Assembly (NCBI GenBank): GCA_040757065.1
Contig: JBFLXR010000026.1
Coordinates: 1 to 21,670 of the forward strand
DNA from: JBFLXR01 sp040757065
GTDB taxonomy: Bacteria; Pseudomonadota; Gammaproteobacteria; Burkholderiales; Gallionellaceae
DNA length: 21,670 nt
Reading direction: 5' to 3'
Shown here in pieces: positions 14,123 to 21,596 of this stretch. Below the pieces are notes generated by a model. The model saw only the letters and a program-made list of their open reading frames with translations, ran no database searches and was not told where the DNA came from. A program made the position numbers and the translations under genes. Every line of letters begins with the position of its first letter. Position 1 is the first letter of the stretch.

Positions 14123-16621
14123 ATGAAACGCATGCTGTTCAATGCGACACAACCGGAAGAACTCCGTGTCGCCATTGTCGACGGTCAGAAATTGATCGAC
14201 CTCGATATTGAATCCGCCGGTAAAGAGCAACGCAAAAGCAACATTTACAAAGCTGTTATCACCCGCATCGAGCCAAGTCTCGAAGCCGCCTTCGTCGAAT
14301 ACGGCGGCAGTCGTCACGGTTTTCTGCCCTTCAAAGAAGTATCCCCGAACTACTATCAGCCCGGCTGCGGCAACCGCCCCAGCATCAAGGAAGCCCTGAA
14401 AGAAGGTCAGGAACTGCTGGTGCAAGTCGAAAAAGACGAGCGCGGCAACAAAGGCGCTGCACTGACAACCTACATCAGTCTGGCCGGCCGCTACATCGTG
14501 CTGATGCCTAACAACCCGAACGGCGGCGGCGTATCGCGCCGCGTGGAAGGCGAAGAACGAAACGAACTGCGCGAAGTGCTGAGCCATCTGGAAGTTCCGT
14601 CCGGCATGAGCATCATCGCACGCACTGCCGGTATCGGCCGCAGCGAAGAAGAATTGCAGTGGGACTTGAATTACCTGAAGCAACTGTGGGATGCGATCGA
14701 CGGCGCCGCCAAGATCGAAAAAGCCCCGTCGCTGATTTATCTGGAAAGCAGTTTGGTGGTGCGCGCCATTCGCGACTATTTCCACCCGGACATCGGCGAA
14801 ATCCTGATCGACACCGACGATATCTATCAGCAGGCGCTGGCCTTTATGGGCACGGTGATGCCATCCAACGTGAATCGGATTAAACGCTATCACGACGATG
14901 TGCCGCTATTCTCCCGCTTCCAGATCGAACATCAGATCGAGTCGGCACATGCGCGCGAAGTACGCTTGCCCTCCGGCGGCGCGATTGTGATCGACCACAC
15001 CGAAGCATTGACCGCCATCGACATCAACTCGGCGCGCGCTACCCGCGGCACCGACATCGAAACGACCGCGCTGAACACCAATCTGGAAGCAGCCGACGAA
15101 ATCGCCCGCCAGCTACGCCTGCGCGATCTGGGCGGCCTGATCGTGATCGACTTTATCGACATGGAAAGCAGCCGCAACCAACGCGAAGTGGAAAACCGCC
15201 TGCGCGATGCCTTGCGCTACGACCGCGCCCGCGTGCAAATGGCCAAGATTTCCCGCTTCGGCCTGCTGGAACTGTCGCGTCAGCGCCTGCAACCCAGCCT
15301 GAGCGAACTCTCTTATGCACCCTGCCCGCGCTGCAACGGCATCGGCCATATCCGCGGCACCGAATCTTCTGCGCTGCACATCCTGCGTATCATTCAGGAA
15401 GAAGCAATGAAGGACAACAGTGCAGCGATACACGCACAAGTGCCGGTCGATGTCGCCACCTTCCTGCTGAACGAGAAGCGCAGCGACATCCACCGCATCG
15501 AGTCGCGCCTGAAAGTTAATGTCACGCTGATTCCGAATCCGTACATGGAAACGCCGAATTACAGCGTCGCACGCCTGCGGCACGACGATCTGCACGGCGA
15601 GGCATTGCAAGCCAGCTACAAGCTGGTCGAAAAACCAGCCGAGCCGGGCGACGTCGAAGCCACTGCACAAGAAACCAAGGCCCAACGCCCGCAAGCCGCT
15701 GTTCAAGGCATTATGCCGACACAACCGGCCCCGGTATCTGCCCCTGTAACCGCAGCGCAGCCTGCCGCCGAAGCGCCCAAGCAAACTTCGCTGATCGGCA
15801 AACTGTTCGGCTGGGTGAAGGCGCTGGGCGGAGACAGCCAGCCTGTTAAAGCAGCCGAAACCGAGCCGGTCAAACCGCAAAGCGAACGTCCGGCACGCGG
15901 TGAACGCGGCAATCGCGAAGGCGGACGTCGCGGCAAGCCCCGTCGCGAGCGAGACGAAAACGCCCCGCGCGGCGAGAAACCCGCCCGTCAGGAACGCGGC
16001 GAAAACGCCAAACCTGCGCAAGAACCCCGTGCAGAAAAACCGCAACGTCCTCCGCGTCAACCGCGCCCGGAACAAACTCCGGTCGAACCCAAGGTTGAAG
16101 TCGAACAAGTGATTTCTGCCGAAAATGCCGTACCCGCAGCAGACACCCCGGAAGCCGGGGCGCGCGAAGGGCGTCGTCGCGGTCGCCGCGGTGGTCGCCG
16201 TGAACGCGAGCGTCGCGAACAGCAAGCAGCTAACCATAATGGCACTGACGAAATCGTAACAGAAGCCATTTCAACTGAAACCGCTGCTGTGACCGGCGCC
16301 GAAACGACTGCCGCTCCGAAACGGAAGCCGGTGGAAATCTGGTGCATGCCGCTGAATGCAACGCCTGCAACCATCGCACCGTCTCCAGTTGATGAAGCAG
16401 TTTCGACCGCAGCCTCGGCTCCGGCAGCAGTCAATACTCCCGCGCCTGTACAGACCAGCGGTGAACCGTTGATCCAGATCGAAACTGACCCCACCAAAGC
16501 ACCACAGGTAAGCACTGTGCAGGAAACCTCGATTGCCGCACCGCGTCGCCGTGCACGCCAACGCGAGGTATATAGTCTGGACAGCGAGCCGTTGCAACAA
16601 GTGGAAACACGCTCGAACTAA
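14123..16621 (+). CDS. rne: RNase E, degradosome endoribonuclease
   Basis: RNase E makes the first cuts in mRNA decay and processes rRNA and tRNA precursors. The 832-aa protein starts MKRMLFNATQPEELRVAIVD. The S1 domain is at about 35-125; the DNase I-like catalytic part has metal ligands Asp300 (TAIDINS) and Asp343 (VIDFID), which correspond to E. coli Asp303 and Asp346; the Zn-link CPRC is at 401-404. From about 510 the sequence is low-complexity, with an amphipathic membrane-anchor candidate SLIGKLFGWVKALGG (556-570) and several Arg-rich RNA-binding blocks (591-625, 680-700). The ATG at 14123 is chosen over a TTG at 14084. The C-terminal half is shorter than in E. coli (1061 aa), as in other betaproteobacteria. 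Confidence 0.97.
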   Translation: MKRMLFNATQPEELRVAIVDGQKLIDLDIESAGKEQRKSNIYKAVITRIEPSLEAAFVEYGGSRHGFLPFKEVSPNYYQPGCGNRPSIKEALKEGQELLVQVEKDERGNKGAALTTYISLAGRYIVLMPNNPNGGGVSRRVEGEERNELREVLSHLEVPSGMSIIARTAGIGRSEEELQWDLNYLKQLWDAIDGAAKIEKAPSLIYLESSLVVRAIRDYFHPDIGEILIDTDDIYQQALAFMGTVMPSNVNRIKRYHDDVPLFSRFQIEHQIESAHAREVRLPSGGAIVIDHTEALTAIDINSARATRGTDIETTALNTNLEAADEIARQLRLRDLGGLIVIDFIDMESSRNQREVENRLRDALRYDRARVQMAKISRFGLLELSRQRLQPSLSELSYAPCPRCNGIGHIRGTESSALHILRIIQEEAMKDNSAAIHAQVPVDVATFLLNEKRSDIHRIESRLKVNVTLIPNPYMETPNYSVARLRHDDLHGEALQASYKLVEKPAEPGDVEATAQETKAQRPQAAVQGIMPTQPAPVSAPVTAAQPAAEAPKQTSLIGKLFGWVKALGGDSQPVKAAETEPVKPQSERPARGERGNREGGRRGKPRRERDENAPRGEKPARQERGENAKPAQEPRAEKPQRPPRQPRPEQTPVEPKVEVEQVISAENAVPAADTPEAGAREGRRRGRRGGRRERERREQQAANHNGTDEIVTEAISTETAAVTGAETTAAPKRKPVEIWCMPLNATPATIAPSPVDEAVSTAASAPAAVNTPAPVQTSGEPLIQIETDPTKAPQVSTVQETSIAAPRRRARQREVYSLDSEPLQQVETRSN

Positions 16622-16637
16622 ACGCGCGCATCCATGT

Positions 16638-16671
16638 AAAAGGCCGCCGGGAATTCCTTGCGGCCTTTTTT
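16638..16671 (+). terminator. intrinsic terminator of rne
   Basis: A 10-bp perfect stem, AAAAGGCCGC (16638-16647) with GCGGCCTTTT (16660-16669), and a T-run follow the rne stop by 16 bases. The next gene starts only 8 bases after the T-run. Confidence 0.9.
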
Positions 16672-16678
16672 CAATGAC

Positions 16679-17290
16679 ATGAAACCGCCCTTTCCGCCCA
16701 CAGCTCCACAAATGCCCGATCTGGTCGATCTTGCACAGATCGATCCACGTCTCAAGCTGGACATCCGCTACGCAGACAGTAACAACTTCGCGGGCAAGGC
16801 CGTCTATCCCGCTCCGCATGGCTATCTGCACCGCGACGCAGCACACGCGTTACGCCGGGCGCACGACCGGGCGCAAGCGCAAGGTTACGGATTGCAAATT
16901 CTGGACGCCTACCGTCCATGGCAGGTTACACGCTACTTCTGGGAGCACTTCCCGATGCACCGCGCCTTTCTGGCCGATCCTGAACTCGGTTCGCGTCACA
17001 ATCGGGGGTGCGCTGTCGATTTAACTTTATTCGACCTGAAAAGCGGACAAGAAGTCGAGATGCCCAGTCCATACGATGAATTCACCGAGCGCGCACATCC
17101 GGGCTATGATGGCGGCACACCGCTGCAAAGACAAATGCGGGATACATTACGCAACTTGATGGAAGCGGAAGGTTTTAGCATCCACCCGCACGAGTGGTGG
17201 CACTTCGATTACCGGGGCTGGGAGCATCACCCCGTACTCGACATCGATTTTTCCGACTTGAATAACCCCCAAAAAACAAAAAGCCCCTAA
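16679..17290 (+). CDS. ddpX: D-alanyl-D-alanine dipeptidase, M15D (VanX/DdpX family)
   Basis: This zinc enzyme hydrolyses the dipeptide D-Ala-D-Ala, recycling peptidoglycan precursors. Numbered from the ATG at 16679, the 203-aa protein has the zinc motif SRHNRGCAVDLTL (His107 and Asp114), and EWWHFDY with Glu172 (general base) and His175, matching SxHxxGxAxD and ExxH of VanX. AYRPW supplies the conserved Arg78. No signal peptide is apparent, so it is probably cytoplasmic. The start is uncertain: there is no Shine-Dalgarno, and 8 bases upstream is the rne terminator; ATG at 16712 is an alternative. The stop TAA falls in the loop of the downstream terminator. No vanA/vanH-type gene is near, so this is not a resistance cassette. 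Confidence 0.88.
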   Translation: MKPPFPPTAPQMPDLVDLAQIDPRLKLDIRYADSNNFAGKAVYPAPHGYLHRDAAHALRRAHDRAQAQGYGLQILDAYRPWQVTRYFWEHFPMHRAFLADPELGSRHNRGCAVDLTLFDLKSGQEVEMPSPYDEFTERAHPGYDGGTPLQRQMRDTLRNLMEAEGFSIHPHEWWHFDYRGWEHHPVLDIDFSDLNNPQKTKSP

Positions 17291-17301
17291 CGGGGCTTTT
17301 T
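17278..17301. terminator. terminator overlapping the dipeptidase stop codon
   Basis: A perfect stem, AAAAAGCCCC (17278-17287) with GGGGCTTTTT (17292-17301), surrounds a TAAC loop whose TAA is the stop codon of the preceding gene. The last codons of the gene are therefore part of the terminator. The A-run on the left makes it usable for the minus-strand gene at 17320-17502 too. Confidence 0.92.
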
Positions 17302-17319
17302 ATTTTCGGCAACAAGACC

Positions 17320-17502
17320 TTATTTGCTGTCGTGATCCGGAGCCTGAGAATTCATCACATTGCCGGCGCCCAAGCCAAAGCTTGCAATCGCCACGCCGAC
17401 CAAGAACATGCCGAGGAAGTTCGCCCCGGATTTGAATGCCACCAGAACCAGAATCACCGAAATGACGCCGGACATCAAAAACTTTGCGCAATTGCCGTTC
17501 AT
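17320..17502 (-). CDS. 60-aa small membrane protein of unknown function
   Basis: The protein is almost wholly hydrophobic, with two membrane segments (about residues 8-24 and 28-48) and a short charged C-terminus ending MNSQAPDHDSK. I do not recognise a family. The ATG at 17500-17502 is preceded by AGGGAG (about 9 bases upstream), and a candidate promoter (TTGCCC, 18-base spacer, TAGAAT) lies 46-75 bases upstream. It is monocistronic by appearance and ends before the shared terminator. Small size means the call depends on the start signals and hydrophobic pattern. Confidence 0.7.
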   Translation of the reverse strand: MNGNCAKFLMSGVISVILVLVAFKSGANFLGMFLVGVAIASFGLGAGNVMNSQAPDHDSK

Positions 17503-17547
17503 ACTTTCAATCTCCCTGTTTTAAATCGACAAATACCTGATCCCGCA

Positions 17548-17577
17548 ATTCTACCCATAACTTTTGCGCTTGGGCAA
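17548..17577 (-). promoter_or_regulatory. candidate sigma-70 promoter of the small membrane protein gene
   Basis: On the minus strand TTGCCC (17572-17577), an 18-base spacer and TAGAAT (17548-17553) are seen. The -10 box differs from consensus at one base and the -35 at two. It lies in the gap between the phosphatase and the small gene. Confidence 0.4.
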
Positions 17578-17602
17578 TTATTTATCCGTCCCCGCAAACG
17601 GA

Positions 17603-18088
17603 TCAACCGGCCAAATGCTTGTTGCGGATGTGATGTAACAAACCTTCTGAAGCATCCTCCACCATATCCAGCACCCGCTCAAAACCATCCGCCCCCCCAT
17701 AATAAGGATCAGGAACCTCACGCTCCCGATGGCGGTCGGCAAATTCCAAAAACAATCCTAAATGACTTTCAGCGCCATGCGGACGTAACCGCTTCAAAAT
17801 AGACAGGTTCGAGTGATCCATCGCTAGCACGTAATCGAAGAGTTCGAAATCGACGCTCGATACCTGCCGACCGCGCAAGCCGCTCATATCGTAACCGCGC
17901 TGCTGAGCAGCCCGTTGCGTACGCGGATCGGGCGCTTCGCCGATATGGTAGTCGTGTGTTCCCGCCGAATCGATGACAATCCGCTCGTCCAGCCCAGCCG
18001 CCTCCACACGCTGACGGAACACCGCCTCCGCCGTAGGCGAACGGCAAATATTGCCCATGCAAACGAACAAAACCTTCACTTTCATCAT
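17603..18088 (-). CDS. low-molecular-weight protein-tyrosine phosphatase
   Basis: This cytoplasmic enzyme removes phosphate from phosphotyrosine or similar small phosphate esters. The 161-aa protein has the P-loop CMGNICRS (Cys10 nucleophile, Arg16) near the N-terminus, DSAGTHDYHIGEAPDPR, and the general-acid loop VPDPYYGG with Asp127 and two tyrosines. Length matches the family. The ORF starts with two adjacent ATGs (18086-18088 and 18083-18085); the second is better placed relative to AGGTG. The start is 4 bases after the uvrB stop, whose TAG forms part of the Shine-Dalgarno-like AGGTG, so it is probably translated with uvrB. No tyrosine kinase or capsule gene is nearby, so its partner is unknown. 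Confidence 0.94.
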   Translation of the reverse strand: MMKVKVLFVCMGNICRSPTAEAVFRQRVEAAGLDERIVIDSAGTHDYHIGEAPDPRTQRAAQQRGYDMSGLRGRQVSSVDFELFDYVLAMDHSNLSILKRLRPHGAESHLGLFLEFADRHREREVPDPYYGGADGFERVLDMVEDASEGLLHHIRNKHLAG

Positions 18089-18092
18089 GCAC

Positions 18093-20114
18093 CTACAAAG
18101 GAGAAATAAATACGTTTTCTTTCAACTTGCGCAACTGGTCGCGCAATTCCGCCGCACGCTCGAATTCCAGATTCTTCGCAGCCTGCATCATCTCTTTTTC
18201 CAGCCGCTTAATCTCTTTCGAGATTTCCGTCTCACTCATCGCCAGATACTTGGCTTCGGTTTGCGCCGCCTTCAATTGCTTGCGGGCGGTTTCCGGCTCG
18301 TACGGACTATCGATAATGTCCTTAATCCGTTTCTGCACACTCTGCGGTGTAATGCCATGCTCGGCGTTATGCGCCAACTGTTTGGCGCGGCGACGCTCAG
18401 TCTCGTCGATTGCGGTACGCATCGAACGCGTAATTCTGTCGGCATACAAAATCGCCGTGCCGTGCAGATGGCGCGCCGCCCGTCCGATAGTCTGAATCAG
18501 TGAACGCTCGGAACGCAGAAAACCTTCCTTATCCGCATCCAGAATCGCCACCAGCGACACCTCGGGAATATCCAGCCCCTCGCGCAACAGGTTAATCCCC
18601 ACCAATACGTCGAACATCCCCAGCCGCAAATCGCGGATAATTTCCACCCGTTCCACCGTATCGATGTCCGAGTGCAAATAGCGCACCTTAATGCCATGCT
18701 CTGAGAAATAATCGGTCAAGTCTTCCGCCATGCGCTTGGTCAGCGTAGTCACCAGCACCCGCTCGCCCGCGGCAATCCGCGCATTCGCCTCCGACATCAA
18801 ATCGTCCACCTGATGCGTTGCAGGACGCACCTCAATCACCGGATCCACCAAACCGGTCGGACGCACCACCTGCTCCACTACCTGCCCGGCATGCTCAGCC
18901 TCGTAATCGGCTGGCGTCGCCGACACGAAAATCGTCTGCCGCATCACCCGCTCGAATTCATCGAAGCGTAGTGGGCGGTTATCCAGCGCCGACGGCAAAC
19001 GGAAGCCGTAATTCACCAAATTCTCTTTACGTGCGCGGTCGCCTTTATACATCCCGCCGATCTGCGGAATCGTCACGTGACTTTCGTCGATAATCATCAG
19101 CGCTTCCGGCGGCAGATAATCCATCAGCGTCGGCGGAGCGTCGCCAGGACGGCGACCGGAAAGATGGCGCGAATAGTTCTCGATGCCCTTGCAGAACCCC
19201 AGCTCGTTCAGCATTTCCAGATCGTGCCGCGTCCGCTGCTCGATGCGTTGCGCCTCCACCAACTTATTCTCGCTCTGGAAAAAGCGCAGCCGCTCCACCA
19301 GCTCCGCCTTAATGGTCTCGATAGCACGCAGCGTCGTTTCGCGCGGTGTCACATAATGGCTGGACGGATACACCGTGTAGCGCGGCACACGGCTTAAAAT
19401 GTGTCCGGTGAGCGGATCGAACAGCGCCAGACCCTCCACCTCGTCGTCAAACAACGTCAGACGCAGGGCATGTTCGCTGTTTTCGGCCGGAAAAATATCG
19501 ATCACATCGCCGCGCACACGGAACGTCCCACGATGAAAGTCCAGCTCATTGCGCTCGTACTGCATCTCGGTCAGACGTTTAATCACATCGCGCTGCGGCA
19601 TCTTCTCATCCTGCCGCAAATGCAAAATCATCCCGTGATAATCCACCGGATCACCGATACCGTAAATCGAAGACACCGTCGCCACGATCACCGCATCCTG
19701 CCGCTCCAGCAACGACTTCGTTGCCGACAACCGCATCTGCTCGATATGTTCGTTAATGCTCGAATCCTTCTCGATGAACACATCGCGCGACGGTACATAT
19801 GCTTCCGGCTGATAGTAGTCGTAATACGAAACGAAATACTCCACCGCATTCTCGGGAAAAAACTCCCGCATCTCGGCATACAACTGCGCAGCCAGCGTCT
19901 TGTTCGGCGCCATAATAATGGCCGGACGCCCCGTGCGCGCAATCACATTCGCCATCGTAAAAGTCTTGCCCGAGCCGGTCACCCCCAGCAAAGTCTGGAA
20001 CGACAACCCCGCCTCGATGCCCTCTGTTAACAACGCAATCGCAGCCGGCTGATCGCCCGACGGCTCAAAAGGCAAATGCAAGCGATAGGGACTATTGGGA
20101 AACGTCTGAATCAC
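18093..20114 (-). CDS. uvrB: UvrB, excinuclease ABC subunit B
   Basis: UvrB is the damage-verifying ATPase of nucleotide excision repair; it takes over from UvrA2 and recruits UvrC. The 673-aa product has the same length as E. coli UvrB. Walker A is GVTGSGKT (44-51), the beta-hairpin YYDYYQPEAYVPSRD (97-111) inserts into DNA, the helicase motif DESH lies in MIIDESHV, motif VI is in QTIGRAARH, and the C-terminal UVR domain (about 635-670) has the EKEMMQAAKNLEFERAAELRDQL pattern. The start is GTG at 20112-20114, since no ATG gives the N-terminus. No LexA box (CTGT-N8-ACAG) is visible in the 80-base upstream gap. The gap also holds the aspC promoter region. The phosphatase gene follows by 4 bases. 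Confidence 0.97.
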   Translation of the reverse strand: MIQTFPNSPYRLHLPFEPSGDQPAAIALLTEGIEAGLSFQTLLGVTGSGKTFTMANVIARTGRPAIIMAPNKTLAAQLYAEMREFFPENAVEYFVSYYDYYQPEAYVPSRDVFIEKDSSINEHIEQMRLSATKSLLERQDAVIVATVSSIYGIGDPVDYHGMILHLRQDEKMPQRDVIKRLTEMQYERNELDFHRGTFRVRGDVIDIFPAENSEHALRLTLFDDEVEGLALFDPLTGHILSRVPRYTVYPSSHYVTPRETTLRAIETIKAELVERLRFFQSENKLVEAQRIEQRTRHDLEMLNELGFCKGIENYSRHLSGRRPGDAPPTLMDYLPPEALMIIDESHVTIPQIGGMYKGDRARKENLVNYGFRLPSALDNRPLRFDEFERVMRQTIFVSATPADYEAEHAGQVVEQVVRPTGLVDPVIEVRPATHQVDDLMSEANARIAAGERVLVTTLTKRMAEDLTDYFSEHGIKVRYLHSDIDTVERVEIIRDLRLGMFDVLVGINLLREGLDIPEVSLVAILDADKEGFLRSERSLIQTIGRAARHLHGTAILYADRITRSMRTAIDETERRRAKQLAHNAEHGITPQSVQKRIKDIIDSPYEPETARKQLKAAQTEAKYLAMSETEISKEIKRLEKEMMQAAKNLEFERAAELRDQLRKLKENVFISPL

Positions 20115-20122
20115 GGTATAAT
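20095..20122 (+). promoter_or_regulatory. candidate sigma-70 promoter of aspC
   Basis: TTGGGA (20095-20100), a 16-base spacer and a perfect TATAAT (20117-20122) lie on the plus strand within and just before the uvrB start codon region. The predicted transcript starts near 20129, about 66 bases before the aspC TTG. The promoter overlaps the first codons of uvrB on the other strand. Confidence 0.55.
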
Positions 20123-20194
20123 TTTCGCCAAATAACGAGCTTAGATTTTAACACGCGACACACCGCGCCAGCCCATAAGCATAAGGAAGCCATC

Positions 20195-21388
20195 TTGGAA
20201 CTCTCTAAACGCGTACAAGCCATCAAACCCTCCCCCACGCTCGCCGTTACCGCCCGCGCAGCCAAGCTGAAAGCGGAAGGCAAAGACATCATCGGCCTCG
20301 GCGCAGGCGAACCGGATTTCGACACCCCGCAGCACATTAAAGATGCCGCGATCGATGCCATCAACAAAGGCTTCACCCGCTATACCGCAGTCGGCGGCAC
20401 CCCTTCGCTGAAAAACGCCGTCATCGGCAAGCTCAAGCGCGACAACGGCCTCGACTACACTGCTAAGCAAATTCTGGTTTCCTGCGGCGGCAAACAAAGC
20501 TTCTTCAACCTCGCGCTGGCCGTCATCAACCCCGGCGACGAAGTCATCATCCCGGCTCCATTCTGGGTTTCTTATCCCGACATCGTCATCATCGCCGAAG
20601 GCAAACCCGTCATCGTGCAGGCCGGTATCGAACAAGGGTTCAAGATGACCCCGGCGCAGCTCGAAGCCGCCATCACCGCCAAAACCAAGATGGTCGTCAT
20701 CAACAGCCCCAGCAACCCCTCCGGCGCAGTCTACTCGCTGGACGAACTCAAAGCGCTGGGCGACGTACTGCGCAAGCACCCCAATATCCTCATCGCCACC
20801 GATGACATGTATGAACATATCGCCCTCACCGATGAAAAATTCGTCAACATTCTGAATGCCTGCCCCGACCTCTACCCGCGCACCATGGTACTGAACGGCG
20901 TCTCTAAAGCCTATGCCATGACCGGCTGGCGCATCGGCTACGCCGCAGGCCCCGAATACATCATCACCGCGATGGAAAACGTCCAGTCGCAAAGCACCTC
21001 CAACCCCACCTCCATCTCGCAAGTTGCCGCCGAAGCCGCCCTGAACGGCGACCAAGGCTGCATTGCCCCCATGCTCAAAGCCTTCCGCGAACGGCATGTC
21101 TACGTGGTGGATACCCTCAACAAAATCCCCGGCCTGAAATGCGTCCGCAGCGGCGGCGCCTTCTACGCCTTCCCGGACGCCCGCGAAGCCATCGCCGCCA
21201 TGCATGCCAAAGGCGCGATTAAAGAAGCCACCGACGTCGCCCTCTCCGAATACCTGCTCGAACACGCAGAAGTCGCCGTTGTCCCCGGCTCCGCCTTCGG
21301 CAGCGACGGCTACATCCGCCTCTCCTTCGCCACCTCCATGGGCAACCTCGAAAAAGCGCTGGAACGGATTGGGAAAGCTTTAAGCTAA
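20195..21388 (+). CDS. aspC: aspartate aminotransferase, class I PLP enzyme
   Basis: This enzyme exchanges amino groups between aspartate and 2-oxoglutarate using pyridoxal phosphate. The 397-aa product is of the subgroup Igamma type found in many bacteria: GLGAGEPDFDTP at 35-45, PSNPSG (172-177) with Asn174, the cofactor-binding pair Asp203 and Tyr206, the Schiff-base Lys238 in NGVSKAYAMTGWRIGY, and the substrate-carboxylate Arg375 in YIRLSFA. The start is a TTG at 20195 with AAGGAAG 6-7 bases upstream; an ATG is absent nearby. A related keto-acid substrate cannot be excluded. It is monocistronic by appearance and ends with a strong terminator. Confidence 0.94.
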   Translation: MELSKRVQAIKPSPTLAVTARAAKLKAEGKDIIGLGAGEPDFDTPQHIKDAAIDAINKGFTRYTAVGGTPSLKNAVIGKLKRDNGLDYTAKQILVSCGGKQSFFNLALAVINPGDEVIIPAPFWVSYPDIVIIAEGKPVIVQAGIEQGFKMTPAQLEAAITAKTKMVVINSPSNPSGAVYSLDELKALGDVLRKHPNILIATDDMYEHIALTDEKFVNILNACPDLYPRTMVLNGVSKAYAMTGWRIGYAAGPEYIITAMENVQSQSTSNPTSISQVAAEAALNGDQGCIAPMLKAFRERHVYVVDTLNKIPGLKCVRSGGAFYAFPDAREAIAAMHAKGAIKEATDVALSEYLLEHAEVAVVPGSAFGSDGYIRLSFATSMGNLEKALERIGKALS

Positions 21389-21412
21389 GCAACAAATGCC
21401 AATGTAAAACCC

Positions 21413-21438
21413 AAAGGCAACCTCTTGGTTGCCTTTTT
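21413..21438 (+). terminator. intrinsic terminator of aspC
   Basis: An 8-bp perfect stem, AGGCAACC (21415-21422) with GGTTGCCT (21427-21434), has a TCTT loop and is followed by a T-run. It lies about 25 bases after the aspC stop. Confidence 0.9.
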
Positions 21439-21526
21439 CATGCAGTTGCCAACTCAACACACAAAAGCTAAACTAATGATGAAGTTTAATGCAAAAAAAT
21501 TAGCTATAAATAAGAAGGGGCTGACT

Positions 21527-21544
21527 ATGGACTTTACAGAAGAA
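21527..21544 (+). pseudogene. possible gene interrupted by IS at codon 6
   Basis: ATG GAC TTT ACA GAA GAA (21527-21544) is preceded by AAGGGG with a 6-base gap, a plausible Shine-Dalgarno and start, and the IS begins exactly after the sixth codon. An earlier in-frame ATG (21476) exists without a better ribosome site. The rest would lie beyond the IS, outside the window. This is an inference from start signals only. Confidence 0.25.
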
Positions 21545-21571
21545 TGTATTGACCCAGTGAAAACCTGCTCA
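21545..21571 (+). repeat. left terminal inverted repeat of the IS
   Basis: The first 13 and last 10 bases match the reverse complement of 101-126; the middle differs (TGAA against CGG). This is the pattern expected of left and right ends of one IS type. Confidence 0.8.
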
Positions 21572-21596
21572 GGTGATAAACTCGAAAGGAGACAAC

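Noticed and set aside
13985..16237. Long minus-strand ORFs (302 and 374 codons) opposite rne
   Set aside because: They mirror the RNase E frame; no recognisable domain, and codon pattern follows the sense gene.
17584..17603. ATCCGT/ACGGAT hairpin next to the phosphatase stop, considered as its terminator
   Set aside because: The stem is only 6 bp and no T-run follows on the minus strand.
20115..20194. Search for a LexA (SOS) box before uvrB
   Set aside because: No CTGT-N8-ACAG pattern is present in this gap; SOS control is not supported from the sequence.
20141..21265. 374-codon minus-strand ORF opposite aspC
   Set aside because: Gly/Asp/Phe-rich shadow of a complete aminotransferase gene.
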